From Acidimicrobiaceae bacterium (GTDB lineage: Bacteria; Actinomycetota; Acidimicrobiia; Acidimicrobiales; RAAP-2), in assembly GCA_025350565.1 (NCBI GenBank), contig JANXXO010000048.1:1-41856 (forward strand): a stretch of DNA of 41,856 nucleotides, given 5' to 3'. The translations under genes were made by a program, and so were the position numbers. The notes under the pieces are model-generated. The model had not been told where the DNA came from. It saw only the letters and a list, made by a program, of their open reading frames with translations, and ran no database searches. Positions 16,260-25,313 of the stretch are shown here, piece after piece (the stretch's first letter is position 1; each line of letters opens with the position of its first letter).

Positions 16260-17459
16260 CTACTTCGCCGGATCCTTCGGGAGTCCCAAGACTCGTTCGC
16301 CAATGATGTTTCGTTGCACGGCCGAGGTACCGCCGCCGATGGTGAGCGCCTGGGCGTAGAGAAAACCGAACGACCACTGGGCACCTTCGGCCCCGCCGCT
16401 ACCGCCCGGCCCGCGTCCGTCGAGCATCCCGGCTGCGCCGGCCAAACGGTGCGCGAGGGTCATGACCTCTTGCCCGTGGTCGTCGGCGAGCGCTTTGCGC
16501 ACGCTCGCCTCACTTCCCGGTTCACGTCCGGCCTGCGCCGCGGCCACCAGTCGAAGACGCAGGAGTCGCAGAATCTCGCCGTGCGACCAACACTTGACGA
16601 GGTCGTCGCGCTCCAACGCCGTGTGCGCCACGTCGTGGTCGCGCACGTAGCTCACGAGGTCATCGGCCGTGGGTCCGCGACCCCAGAGCACGCCTTCTCC
16701 CGAAAGAGAGACCCGTTCATTGCCGAGCGTCACTTTGGCGAGACGCCAACCGTCGTTGAGGTCGCCAATCATAAAATCGGCCGGTACGCGAACCTCGTCC
16801 AAGAAGACTTCGTTGAACGCGTGGTCCCCGGTGATGTCGATGATGGGTCTGATGGTGACGCCGTCGGCCTTCATGGGGCAGATGAAGTAACTGATGCCCT
16901 GTTGCGGGGCGCCCTCGTTCGAGGTGCGCGCGAGCAGGATACCCCAGGTGGCCAAATGGGCATAACTCGTCCACACCTTTTGTCCGGTGATGACCCACTC
17001 ATCGCCGTCGCGCACGGCCGAGGTCGCGAGCGACGCGAGGTCGCTGCCGGCGTCGGGCTCACTGAACAGTTGACACCAGAACTCCTCGCCGCTGAAGAGC
17101 GACGGCAGCCAGCGCTGCTGTTGTTCGAGCGTGCCGGCGTAGAGAATCGTCGGGCCAGCCCACCCAATGCCAATGGGGTTGATCGGTCGGTGGATATTGG
17201 CTCGTCGCAGTTCATCGTCGATGATCAGTTGGTGGTCGGGATCGGCGTCGAGGCCCCACGGTCGCGGAAGGTGAGGAGCCACCAGCCCGGCCTGCGCGAG
17301 TACGCGCCCGGTGGGATGGGGGTGCTCGGCGATCCATTGGCGAAGGGCGACGCGCCGCGCGTCGTCGGTGTCGACGTCGTCGGAAATGACGACGGTCATC
17401 GGGGCCAGAAGTCCGCGGCCTTCACCATCGAGGTCGGCAAATGCTTCGGGTGACTTCAT
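16260..17459 (-). CDS. Acyl-CoA dehydrogenase
   Basis: 399 residues with the standard ACAD order: N-terminal helical part (to about 120), beta domain with the FAD motif CQLFSEPDAGSDLASL and DEWVITGQKVWTS, and C-terminal helices ending in the FAD/adenine motif GGGTSAVQRNIIGERVLGLP. It removes two hydrogens from an acyl-CoA and passes electrons to ETF. Acyl-chain preference cannot be read from the sequence; long insertions around 255-275 resemble the FadE-type proteins of steroid and branched-chain degradation. A strong GAGGAGG seven bases upstream fixes the ATG at 17459. No beta-oxidation partner is adjacent. Confidence 0.92.
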   Translation of the reverse strand: MKSPEAFADLDGEGRGLLAPMTVVISDDVDTDDARRVALRQWIAEHPHPTGRVLAQAGLVAPHLPRPWGLDADPDHQLIIDDELRRANIHRPINPIGIGWAGPTILYAGTLEQQQRWLPSLFSGEEFWCQLFSEPDAGSDLASLATSAVRDGDEWVITGQKVWTSYAHLATWGILLARTSNEGAPQQGISYFICPMKADGVTIRPIIDITGDHAFNEVFLDEVRVPADFMIGDLNDGWRLAKVTLGNERVSLSGEGVLWGRGPTADDLVSYVRDHDVAHTALERDDLVKCWSHGEILRLLRLRLVAAAQAGREPGSEASVRKALADDHGQEVMTLAHRLAGAAGMLDGRGPGGSGGAEGAQWSFGFLYAQALTIGGGTSAVQRNIIGERVLGLPKDPAK

Positions 17460-17515
17460 CTCTACCTCCTCACCTAACGTACTCGCGGTGGGTACGCGGC
17501 CGGCGGCCTCGCCGG

Positions 17516-18865
17516 TCAGTAGTTCTCGAGAAATGCCGTGACCGCGCTCGGGATCGCGGAGGCCGTGGCGTACGCGGGCAAGGTGGCGCCGGCGCGCCCG
17601 TGCAGATGGGCCGCGAGCGCCGCCGCTTCGAATGGTTCATGGCCGCGCGCGATCGTGGCGCCAATGAGTCCCGAGAGTACGTCGCCGGTACCGGCCGTGG
17701 CGAGCGTGGGCGTGCCCGAGCGCACCACGCGCACGCGACCGCTCGGCTCGGCGACGATGGTGGTCGGGCCTTTCAGGAGGACCACGCACCCCGTTGCTCG
17801 CGAGAAGCTCCTCACCGCGTCGAGGCGATTGCTCGGAACCGACGCGCCGGTGAGACGCGCGAATTCGCCGTCGTGTGGCGTGAGCACCCACCGTCGATCG
17901 GGGGAGAGCGGGCCCGGCAACAGTGTGACGTCAAGTCCGTCGGCGTCGAGCACCACGGGGACCTCGACGCCCTGCAGGCACTCGCGCAACCATTTCGCCG
18001 CGCCCTCGCCGAGACCGGGACCGGCGACAATCGCGCGGCACCGCGGTTCCACGCCGTCGCCCCCGCTGTGGACGATTTCCGGCGGTAGTTCGACGAGGCT
18101 CGCGACGTCGCCCCGACTGGTCAGTCGCACCATCGAGGCCCCGCCGGCCAAGGCGCCGCGCACCACCAAACTGGCGGCGCCGGGCATCAAGGTCGAGCCG
18201 GCGAACGCCTGTAGGGCGTGGGTCCATTTATGATCGGCGCTCGATAACCGCAGAAGTCCCTCGAGGTCATCGTCAGCGAGTACCCCATTGGCGAACTCGG
18301 TGACGATGTCGAGGCCCGCGAAGCGCAGTGCGCCGACGAAGAGAGCGGCCGGACCAGTGACGTGCGCCGGCTTCACGGCGCCAATGGCCAAAGTGACGTC
18401 CGCGGCGACTGGTTCGCCCAGCAGTTCGCCCGTGTCGGCGTTTACGCCCGACGGCAGATCGACGGCCAACACCAATGTCTCGTCGGACACGGTCGGGGCG
18501 ACGTAGGGCCGCGAGCAACCGAGTCCGAAGGCCGCGTCGATGACTAATTCGTATCCCTCAAGGACGGCCGGTTGATGGGCTACCTCGATGAGGTCGACCG
18601 TGGCGCCGCGGGCTTTCAGCCAGCCCGCGGCCATTCGTCCGTCGCTCCCGTTGAGGCCCGGACCCACTACGACCGCCACTCGGGCGCCGTAACACGAGCC
18701 GAGCATCGCCGAGGCTTCGAGAGCGACGGCCGTGCCGGCGTCGCGCACGAGGGCGCCCAGACCACGACGTGCGACCGCGACCGCGTCGGCGCTACGCATC
18801 TCGTCGGACGTGAGGAGGGGAATCACGAGTGTGTCCGTGTCGCTGCACGGCGCACTCGCCCGCAC
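17516..18865 (-). CDS. nnr: Bifunctional NAD(P)H-hydrate epimerase / ADP-dependent NAD(P)H-hydrate dehydratase
   Basis: 449 residues joining two repair enzymes. The N-terminal YjeF_N-type epimerase (about 15-215) has VVVGPGLNGSDGRMAAGWLK, in which the family's G-x-G-N-N-G-G-D-G is altered, and VIDAAFGLG and VDLPSGVN. The C-terminal ribokinase-like dehydratase (about 225-445) has VAGPGLGEG, LDADGLD, LTPHDGEFARLTG, KGPTTIV and the nucleotide-site TAGTGDVLSGLIGA. It reconverts damaged hydrated NADH/NADPH to the normal cofactors. The GTG at 18865 lacks a clear ribosome site; another in-frame GTG at 18826 (VIPLLTSDEM) is equally possible. The altered Asn position in the epimerase is worth noting. 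Confidence 0.92.
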   Translation of the reverse strand: MRASAPCSDTDTLVIPLLTSDEMRSADAVAVARRGLGALVRDAGTAVALEASAMLGSCYGARVAVVVGPGLNGSDGRMAAGWLKARGATVDLIEVAHQPAVLEGYELVIDAAFGLGCSRPYVAPTVSDETLVLAVDLPSGVNADTGELLGEPVAADVTLAIGAVKPAHVTGPAALFVGALRFAGLDIVTEFANGVLADDDLEGLLRLSSADHKWTHALQAFAGSTLMPGAASLVVRGALAGGASMVRLTSRGDVASLVELPPEIVHSGGDGVEPRCRAIVAGPGLGEGAAKWLRECLQGVEVPVVLDADGLDVTLLPGPLSPDRRWVLTPHDGEFARLTGASVPSNRLDAVRSFSRATGCVVLLKGPTTIVAEPSGRVRVVRSGTPTLATAGTGDVLSGLIGATIARGHEPFEAAALAAHLHGRAGATLPAYATASAIPSAVTAFLENY

Positions 18866-18985
18866 GTCAGAAAATACTTTTGCACCATCCAGGCAACTCT
18901 AAGTCTCCTTTTTCGTGGTCACTGCGGGCGTCGCATGGTTTGTTCCCTCGTCGTTCCTTCGTAGGCTGAGAGCGTGGAAGGGGCC

Positions 18986-20068
18986 ATGATCAACGCCGAC
19001 GACCGGGCTAAGAGGGCCGACGAATCGCCGTCGCTGACGGCGCTGTCCTCGACGAATAAGTTCGATCGCGCGGCCGGCGCCCTCTACGGACTCGCCATTG
19101 GCGACGCGCTCGGAATGCCGACCCAGATGATGACGCGTGAAGAGGTCGTGAGCGTCTTCGGCACGTTGCTGGTCGACTTTGAACCGGCGCCGAGTGACCA
19201 TCCCATCGCCGAAGGCATGACCGCGGGCCGGATCACCGATGACACCGAACAGGCCATGTTGCTCGCCGCCCAACTCATTGAAGGTGGGGGAGAGGTTGAC
19301 GTTCGTCGCTGGGCGACAGCGTTAATGGCGTGGGAAGAAGGTATGAAGGCGAAGGGGTCGCTGGACCTCCTCGGGCCTTCCACCAAGCGCGCTATCGCCG
19401 CGTTAGTTGACGGCGGTAACCCAGAAGAGGTCGGCAGTCGCGGTGACACGAACGGTGCCGCCATGCGCATTACGCCAGTGGGTATTGCCGTTGGTCCACT
19501 CGACCTCGAGGTACTGGTGTCGAACGTCGTCATGGCCAGTCGACTCACGCACAACACCAGCGTGGCTCTCGCCGGCGCGAGCGCGGTCGCCGCCGCGGTC
19601 AGTGGTGGCGTCGAAGGTGCGTCGATGGAAGAGATGATCGAACTCGCGTGCGAGGCTGCCGCGATTGGTTCGCGACGCGGTCACTGGATTGCCGGGGCGG
19701 ACGTCGCCGTTCGCATCCGTTGGGCGATTCAACTGGTGGAAGGTCTCAACGCCGAAGGCGTAGTGGACCTCCTCCCCATCCTGGTCGGCACAAGTTTGGC
19801 CACCTGGGAGTCCGTGCCGGCGGCCTTCGCGGTCGCGAGTGAATTTTGGCGAGAACCGTGGCTCGCCTGTCGCGTCGCGGCGTCGCTCGGTGGCGACAGC
19901 GATACCATCGCCGCCATGACGGGCGCCATCGTTGGTTCCCTACAGGGCTTTCACGTATTCCCCGCCAAGGCTCGCGAGACCGTCGCCAACGAGAATGGCC
20001 TCAACCTCGGCGAGATGGCGACGAAATTGCTGGCGTTACGCAACGGCGCCGGTTTCGCCGCGACGTGA
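18986..20068 (+). CDS. ADP-ribosylglycohydrolase family protein
   Basis: About 360 residues of the all-helical ARH/DraG fold. Motifs in order: GDALGMPTQ near 39-47, the metal-binding TDDTEQAM near 84-91, GDTNGAAMRI near 150, and GGDSDTIAAMTGAI near 315, where the second set of Asp ligands for two Mg ions sits. Such enzymes cleave the N- or O-glycosidic bond of an ADP-ribosyl or other ribosyl compound. The start is taken at ATG 18986 with GGAAGGGG before it; a GTG at 18974 is possible. It is coupled by a four-base overlap (GTGA) to a PfkB kinase, the same pairing as E. coli yegU-yegV, which suggests that the released ribose-like sugar is then phosphorylated. Confidence 0.9.
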   Translation: MINADDRAKRADESPSLTALSSTNKFDRAAGALYGLAIGDALGMPTQMMTREEVVSVFGTLLVDFEPAPSDHPIAEGMTAGRITDDTEQAMLLAAQLIEGGGEVDVRRWATALMAWEEGMKAKGSLDLLGPSTKRAIAALVDGGNPEEVGSRGDTNGAAMRITPVGIAVGPLDLEVLVSNVVMASRLTHNTSVALAGASAVAAAVSGGVEGASMEEMIELACEAAAIGSRRGHWIAGADVAVRIRWAIQLVEGLNAEGVVDLLPILVGTSLATWESVPAAFAVASEFWREPWLACRVAASLGGDSDTIAAMTGAIVGSLQGFHVFPAKARETVANENGLNLGEMATKLLALRNGAGFAAT

Positions 20069-21015
20069 GCGCCCCGAGGGCCCGCTTGGTGCTCGTTGAC
20101 TCGGTGGTGGTGGACATTGTCCTGCGGCTGGGCGCGTTACCGGCACTCGGTTCTGACGTCCGGGTGAACGAGAGCTCGTCGTCGCCCGGCGGTGGTTTTA
20201 ATGTCATGGCGTCCGCCTCGCGCCTGGGACTTCCGGCGGTCTACGGGGGCGTCTTGGGCATTGGACCCTTCGCCACCATGGCGCGCGACGCCCTTAGCGA
20301 AGAGGGAATCGTAGTGGCTCTGGCACCGGCCATGGGCCTGGACACGGGATTCGTCGTGGCGCTGGTTGAGCCGGACGGCGAACGAACGTTCCTTTCCGCC
20401 AGTGGGGCTGAGTCGACGGTGACCGCCTCACAACTCGACGACCTCGACATCACCGAGAGTGACGTGGTGTACTTCTCGGGCTACGGGCTCTTGCACGAGA
20501 GCAACGCGAAGGCCATGCGTGACCTCTTGGCTCGCCTGCCTGAGGAGACGGTATTCCTCTTCGATCCCGGTCCATTGGTGCCGGACATTTTGCCAGAGCA
20601 TCTGGACGCGGTCCTTCAGCGAGTCGATTGGTTCACCTGCAACGAACGCGAGGCTGAACTGCTCACGGGACGAGAACCGCTCCCCGGCGCACACGATTTG
20701 GTGACGCGACTGGCGCGAGGTTCGGTCATCGTTCGATGCGGTGCGCGCGGTTGCGTGGTCGCGTTACGCGACGGCGCCGTCCGTGAACTCCCCGGGTTCG
20801 CGGTCCCTGCGCTCGACACCAACGGCGCCGGCGACTGTCACGTCGGGGCCTTCGCCGCTTTGTTGATGGGTGGGTACGAACCGTACACGGCCGCGTCGTG
20901 GGCCAACGCCGCCGCGGCCCTCGCGGTCACTCGGCGAGGACCGGCCACCGGACCGACCATGACGGAGCTAGAGCTCTTTATGCGAACGCGCCCTCACGAA
21001 GGCGGCGCCTCTTGA
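20065..21015 (+). CDS. PfkB-family sugar kinase, coupled to ADP-ribosylglycohydrolase
   Basis: 316 residues from a GTG that overlaps the preceding stop. The N-terminal sugar-binding motif is SPGGGFNVMASASRLG near 32-47. The C-terminal signature is DTNGAGDCHVGAF near 251-263, with the catalytic Asp in GAGD. This is a ribokinase-fold ATP-dependent kinase; ribose, a nucleoside or another pentose compound is the likely substrate given the neighbour. The protein is a clear paralogue of the kinase at 25314, sharing DxVMxD-type starts, GGGxN, the YGGxLGxGPF stretch and DTNGAGD. It converges with the 6-phosphofructokinase gene, 23 bases apart. Confidence 0.9.
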   Translation: MSAPRARLVLVDSVVVDIVLRLGALPALGSDVRVNESSSSPGGGFNVMASASRLGLPAVYGGVLGIGPFATMARDALSEEGIVVALAPAMGLDTGFVVALVEPDGERTFLSASGAESTVTASQLDDLDITESDVVYFSGYGLLHESNAKAMRDLLARLPEETVFLFDPGPLVPDILPEHLDAVLQRVDWFTCNEREAELLTGREPLPGAHDLVTRLARGSVIVRCGARGCVVALRDGAVRELPGFAVPALDTNGAGDCHVGAFAALLMGGYEPYTAASWANAAAALAVTRRGPATGPTMTELELFMRTRPHEGGAS

Positions 21016-21038
21016 GGCACGCGGATGCGGTGACCAAC

Positions 21039-22070
21039 CTAAAAGAACACCGAACATAGATCGTAGATCTCTCTCGGCACCTGACGTTGACCGCCAATGA
21101 CCGTGGCGATGGGTGTCAAGACCACGTTGTTGTCGCGAACGACGGGGATCATGCCGAACTTCCCGGCCAGCACCGCTTCGTAGGCGCCGGCGCCGACGCG
21201 CGTGGACCAGATCCGATCATGAGCGGTGGGACTGCCGCCTCGTTGGAGGTGACCAAGGACCGTGGTTCGCACCTCGACGTCGCTGTGCTCTTCGATCTTG
21301 GAAGCGACGAACGCCCCGACCCCGCGCGTGGCGAGGCGCACCCCACCGACGCCTTCGGTGGAGAGATCACCCAGTTCGGTGCCGCCGAGCGTCGCGAGGT
21401 TGACGCCCTCGGCGACCACGACGATGGAGAATGCGAGACCGGCCGCCTGTCGGCGCTCCAGATGCACCATGATGTCGTCCATGGTCACCGGGAATTCGGG
21501 TATGACGATCATGTCGGCGCCGCCGGCGAGGCCCCCCATCGCCGCCACCCATCCGGTCAGACGACCCATGGTCTCGACCACCATCACGCGGTGGTGCGAG
21601 GCGGCGGTCGTGTAGAGCCGGTCGATCGATTCGGCCACGATACTGATGGCGGTATCGAACCCAATGCAGTAGTCCGTATTTAAGAGGTCGTTGTCGAGTG
21701 TTTTCGGCACCCCCACGATGGGCGCACCTCGTTCGGCCAGCCAGGATGAGATTCGATGGGTTCCGTCGCCACCTATCGCGATGAGAGCGTCCAGGTGTTC
21801 TTCGATCGCGCTCAGCACTCGTTCACGACCGCCCGCTGGATTGTCGAGGTTGTAGCGCGCGGTACCGAGCAGCGTGCCACCTTGGGCGATCACGCCCTGG
21901 AGATCGCGAGCGTCAAGTGGTCGCCCGGCGTAGTCTGACGCCAATCCGGCCCAACCGTTGGCGATTCCGATGACTTCGTGTCCGTCGCGGAGGGACATCT
22001 GACCAATCGCGCGAATGGCCGCGTTGAGTCCTGGCGCGTCACCTCCCGCCGTCAACACACCGATTCGCAT
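21039..22070 (-). CDS. pfkA: 6-phosphofructokinase
   Basis: 343 residues. TAGGDAPGLNAAIR (7-20) and the nucleotide site IGGDGTHRIS (99-108) are typical, as is PKTLDND (122-128) with the catalytic base Asp126; later come VVETMGRLTG and LGHLQRGGSPTAHDR. The enzyme phosphorylates fructose 6-phosphate in glycolysis. Two residues decide the donor in this family: Gly103 (E. coli Gly104) favours ATP, whereas Lys123 (E. coli Gly124) is usual in the PPi/mixed group. ATP is my first choice but PPi use is not excluded. GGAGGAAG seven bases before the ATG supports the start. It is divergent from the PiT phosphate transporter, sharing a 230-base control region. Confidence 0.93.
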   Translation of the reverse strand: MRIGVLTAGGDAPGLNAAIRAIGQMSLRDGHEVIGIANGWAGLASDYAGRPLDARDLQGVIAQGGTLLGTARYNLDNPAGGRERVLSAIEEHLDALIAIGGDGTHRISSWLAERGAPIVGVPKTLDNDLLNTDYCIGFDTAISIVAESIDRLYTTAASHHRVMVVETMGRLTGWVAAMGGLAGGADMIVIPEFPVTMDDIMVHLERRQAAGLAFSIVVVAEGVNLATLGGTELGDLSTEGVGGVRLATRGVGAFVASKIEEHSDVEVRTTVLGHLQRGGSPTAHDRIWSTRVGAGAYEAVLAGKFGMIPVVRDNNVVLTPIATVIGGQRQVPREIYDLCSVFF

Positions 22071-22299
22071 CGCACTTCCTCCAAACCCAACTTGACTTCA
22101 GTCTACGAGCGCGCCAACTGCATCTTGAGGTTGGAGAGCGCCGCAACGCACGGAGTGGTTCGTGGCGGTCGCGAAGAACGTGGGCACGGCCACACACCCA
22201 AGTAATCGGAAGGTTAAATCTGTGACAAAAGTGAGTGCATTGCGGGTTTTTTCGTTCGCCATGCGAGATTCGCTTGCTAGTAATGGAGCAGTGCACAAC

Positions 22300-23439
22300 A
22301 TGTTGCTTTTGCCCATCGTCATCGCCGTCGCGCTCGCCTTCGACTTCACCAACGGATTTCATGACACGGCCAACGCCGTGGCCCCCACCATCGCCACGGG
22401 AGCGTTGAAACCGCGAACGGCCGTGGCGCTCTGCTCGGTCCTCAACCTGGTGGGCGCGTTCTTGTCGCTGAAGGTCGCCGCCACCATTGCCAGCGCGCTC
22501 GTGGCCCAGAACCTCGTGACCTTGCCCGTCATCTTCGCCGGTCTGATCGGCGCCATCTGTTGGAACGTGACGACCTGGTACTTTGCTATTCCCTCGAGTT
22601 CGAGCCACGCCCTCATCGGCGGGGTTATTGGCGCCATGTTGGTGTTGTCCGGCGGCCACTCGGTGTTGTGGTCGGGTCTTTTCTCGAAGGTCATAATTCC
22701 CGCGGGCCTCGCCCCATTCGTTGCCTTGGTGGCGGCGGGCGTGGCGGTCATCGCCGCTCGTCGGTTGACCAACAAAGTCGATCGGGCTACCTCAACCGTC
22801 GGCTTTCGTATTGGCCAGATTGGTTCGTCCTCGCTCCTCTCCTTGGCGCACGGCACGAACGACGCGCAAAAGACCATGGGCGTGGTGACGCTGGCGCTGA
22901 TTGCGAACGGTACGTTGGCCGCGAACGGGGCAACGCCGTGGTGGGTCGTGGTGGCCTGCGCCATCGCCATTGGCCTCGGTACGTTGTTTGGCGGATGGCG
23001 GATCATACGAACCATGGGTAAGGGCTTCACTAACTTGACGCCCCAGCAAGGATTTGCCGCCCAAATCGCCTCCTCCGCGGTCATCCTCACGTCGTCGCAC
23101 ATGGGCATCCCATTGTCGACCACACACGTCGCCACCGGATCCATCATTGGCGTCGGCGCGGCCTCTCCTCACCAACCCGTCCGCTGGCGCCTCGTAGGTA
23201 ACGTGGCACTCGCCTGGGTCATCACCTTGCCGGCCGCCGGCCTGGCGGGCGCGGCGGCGTACTTCTTCTCGCACGCCATTGGAGGCACCTTTGGCGTGAT
23301 TGTGCTCGCAATCGTTGCGGCGATGTACCTGGCTGTCATCTTTCGTCTGTCGCGCCGCGCTGTGGTGAATGCCTCGAACGTGAACGACACCTTGGGTGAA
23401 GAGGTTGCGACCGACAAACAGCCCGTCTTGGCCGCGTAA
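22300..23439 (+). CDS. pit: PiT-family inorganic phosphate transporter
   Basis: 379 residues, ten or more hydrophobic helices in two inverted halves. Each half carries the PiT signature: GFHDTANAVAPT near 19-30 and AHGTNDAQKTMG near 191-202. It imports phosphate (as metal-phosphate) with protons and works at high phosphate, complementing the pst system found 5 kb away. The frame is open upstream to 22162, but I prefer the ATG at 22300 (or GTG at 22291): the membrane domain begins there and a GGAG lies at 22285-22288. A small membrane protein follows after 9 bases. The leader has a T-rich run at 22245-22250 but no clear stem before it. Confidence 0.92.
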   Translation: MLLLPIVIAVALAFDFTNGFHDTANAVAPTIATGALKPRTAVALCSVLNLVGAFLSLKVAATIASALVAQNLVTLPVIFAGLIGAICWNVTTWYFAIPSSSSHALIGGVIGAMLVLSGGHSVLWSGLFSKVIIPAGLAPFVALVAAGVAVIAARRLTNKVDRATSTVGFRIGQIGSSSLLSLAHGTNDAQKTMGVVTLALIANGTLAANGATPWWVVVACAIAIGLGTLFGGWRIIRTMGKGFTNLTPQQGFAAQIASSAVILTSSHMGIPLSTTHVATGSIIGVGAASPHQPVRWRLVGNVALAWVITLPAAGLAGAAAYFFSHAIGGTFGVIVLAIVAAMYLAVIFRLSRRAVVNASNVNDTLGEEVATDKQPVLAA

Positions 23440-23448
23440 GGCATCGCC

Positions 23449-23703
23449 GTGGCGACCGCCTCTACACCCGCCACGCCCTTCATCGCGTGGGGACTGCTGC
23501 TCCACATTGTCTGGGTATCCATCGCTGCGGGCGTAGGACTGGTCGTGCTCTTTTCGCTCGGACTGGCTTCACTCTCGATGGCGCGCGGCAAAGAGCGAAA
23601 CGCCGCCTCGCGCGCCGCAGCCCTGACCTTCGCGGTCGTCACCGGTCTGGTGATTCTCGCGGCCCTCGGATGGGGACTCGTACTGATTGTGAAGAAATCC
23701 TAG
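23449..23703 (+). CDS. Small two-helix membrane protein linked to the phosphate transporter
   Basis: 84 residues starting at GTG, 9 bases after the PiT stop. Two hydrophobic helices (about 12-43 and 60-81) are separated by a basic loop, MARGKERNAASR, so both ends probably lie outside or in the periplasmic space and the loop in the cytoplasm. I do not recognise a named family. Its position suggests an accessory subunit or regulator of the transporter, but that is inference. Confidence 0.72.
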   Translation: MATASTPATPFIAWGLLLHIVWVSIAAGVGLVVLFSLGLASLSMARGKERNAASRAAALTFAVVTGLVILAALGWGLVLIVKKS

Positions 23704-23720
23704 GATCTCCACGTGCGGCG

Positions 23721-25193
23721 TTAGGCGTTCACGTTCTCTTGTTGGCGCACCTGGCGCTTGCTTAAGAGCACGGTCGCGAGGAAACTCAGGACCAGCGCCG
23801 CGAGCACGCCGAGGTTGGCGAAGGCCCACTGACCGGTTTTCGTCCCCAAGTGCAACGGTGACAAGAGGTAGCCCTGCCACGTCAGCCACGGTGCGAGGCC
23901 GTTGGTGACGAGGCCCCAACCAATGAACGTCGCGACGATGGTGGTGGCGAGCGGGAAGAGCCGCACGTCGCCGTAGCGTCCCGAGGTGGTGAAGAGGTCG
24001 TCGTCGGCGTAATCCTTGCGCCGAAGGAGGAGGTCGCCGAGGAACACGCCGCACCACGCAGCGATAAGAACGCCGACGGTAATGAGGAAACCCTCGAACT
24101 GGTAGAGGAAACTCTTCGCCACGAAGAGGATGTAGATAGTGCCGATGACCATGACCACGCCGTCGATGCCGGCCGCGGCGTAACGAGGAATCTTGATGCC
24201 GGCCGAGAGCAGGGCCAGGCCCGAGGAGTAGATATCTAGCACGGCGCCACCGACCAATCCGAGGACCGCGACAATGACGAAGGGAACCAGAAACCACGTG
24301 GGCAGCAGTGCAGCGAGCGCGCCGACGGGATCGTTCTGCACGGCGGTATCGAGCGTCGACGAGGAGCCGGCCAAGAAAAGTCCGAAGACTATGAGGACAA
24401 TCGGCGCCACGGCCGAGCCGAAGGTGGTCCACCAGACGACTCCGCGGGTCGATGAGTTGCGGGGCAGATAGCGCGAATAATCGGCCGCGACGTTGACCCA
24501 GCCGAGTCCGAAGCCGGTCATCACCAAGACCAAGGCACCGATCAGATTCTGAGGTGTACCGCTGTGCAGGGTCGCCACGGCGTGCCACTTGATGTGGCTC
24601 CAGGTGAGGGCGATGAAGAGGATGGTCAGCACCCCCGTCACGACGGTGATGACCGCTTGCATTCGCATGATGAGGTCGAAGCCCATGACGCCGCCCCCAA
24701 TGATGAGGGCACCGACGACAATCACGGCTCCCACTTTGACGCCGTCACCGCCGCCCCACCCGATCCTCGTAAAGACGGTCGAAGTGGCGAGTACGGCAAT
24801 GACCGTGAGGAAGGTCTCCCAGCCCACGCAGAGCAACCACGAGATGAATGCCGGCAAGCGATTCCCTCGAATGCCGTACGCAGCGCGACTGAGCACCATG
24901 GTCGGGACCGAACCGCGTTTACCGGCCGTGGCGATGATGCCACACAGCACGAAACTAAGAATGATGCCAATGATCCCCACCGCGACGGCCTGCCAGATAG
25001 AAATCTTGAAGCCCAGGACGTACGATCCATAACTGAGACCAAGCACCGAGACATTGGCGCCAAACCAGGGCCAGAAGAGCTCACGAGGATGTCCTTTCCG
25101 TTCATCTTCGGCGATGATGTTGATGCCGTTCTCTTCGATGCGGAGTGCTCCGGCACTTCCACCACCACTGTGTTGCGAAACGTCGTTGCTCAC
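23721..25193 (-). CDS. NCS1-family nucleobase/nucleoside-type permease
   Basis: 490 residues with twelve hydrophobic helices. The N-terminal segment RELFWPWFGANVSVLGLSYG and RGSVPTMVLSRAAYGIRGNRLP match cytosine/purine/allantoin permeases of the NCS1 family, as does GWVNVAADYSRYLPR in the middle. It would import a nucleobase, nucleoside or thiamine-like compound with a cation. The frame is open for another 76 codons upstream, but I chose the GTG at 25193 because AAAGGGG stands five bases before it and the extra part overlaps the divergent kinase. Lying head to head with one PfkB kinase and close to an ADP-ribosylglycohydrolase, it probably feeds that salvage pathway. Confidence 0.88.
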   Translation of the reverse strand: MSNDVSQHSGGGSAGALRIEENGINIIAEDERKGHPRELFWPWFGANVSVLGLSYGSYVLGFKISIWQAVAVGIIGIILSFVLCGIIATAGKRGSVPTMVLSRAAYGIRGNRLPAFISWLLCVGWETFLTVIAVLATSTVFTRIGWGGGDGVKVGAVIVVGALIIGGGVMGFDLIMRMQAVITVVTGVLTILFIALTWSHIKWHAVATLHSGTPQNLIGALVLVMTGFGLGWVNVAADYSRYLPRNSSTRGVVWWTTFGSAVAPIVLIVFGLFLAGSSSTLDTAVQNDPVGALAALLPTWFLVPFVIVAVLGLVGGAVLDIYSSGLALLSAGIKIPRYAAAGIDGVVMVIGTIYILFVAKSFLYQFEGFLITVGVLIAAWCGVFLGDLLLRRKDYADDDLFTTSGRYGDVRLFPLATTIVATFIGWGLVTNGLAPWLTWQGYLLSPLHLGTKTGQWAFANLGVLAALVLSFLATVLLSKRQVRQQENVNA

Positions 25194-25229
25194 GTAGCCC
25201 CTTTGTTCGACTGACCGTCGCTTGCGTTG

Positions 25230-25235
25230 ATTGTA
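25230..25235 (-). promoter_or_regulatory. Candidate -10 element of the NCS1 permease gene
   Basis: Reading the minus strand, TACAAT lies 37 bases before the preferred GTG start, a distance that fits a short leader. No good -35 hexamer accompanies it. The 120-base divergent region also must contain the promoter of the plus-strand kinase, for which I see no clear element. Confidence 0.35.
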
Positions 25236-25313
25236 CGCACTCGCAGCTGACGTCTCGTGCCGCTGGCGCCTCCGGCTCGTTCGATTGTTCACATCTTTCA
25301 GTAACGTGACGTC

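Noticed and set aside
15310..16377. 355-codon open frame opposite the ABC permease
   Set aside because: Rich in His, Arg, Glu and Gly without any fold signature; a shadow of the real gene.
16188..17453. 421-codon open frame opposite the acyl-CoA dehydrogenase
   Set aside because: It lies fully on the antisense of a clear gene and overlaps the permease 3' end; no recognisable motif.
22240..22256. T-run in the PiT leader as a terminator or riboswitch expression platform
   Set aside because: No stable stem precedes the run and no known aptamer pattern is visible.
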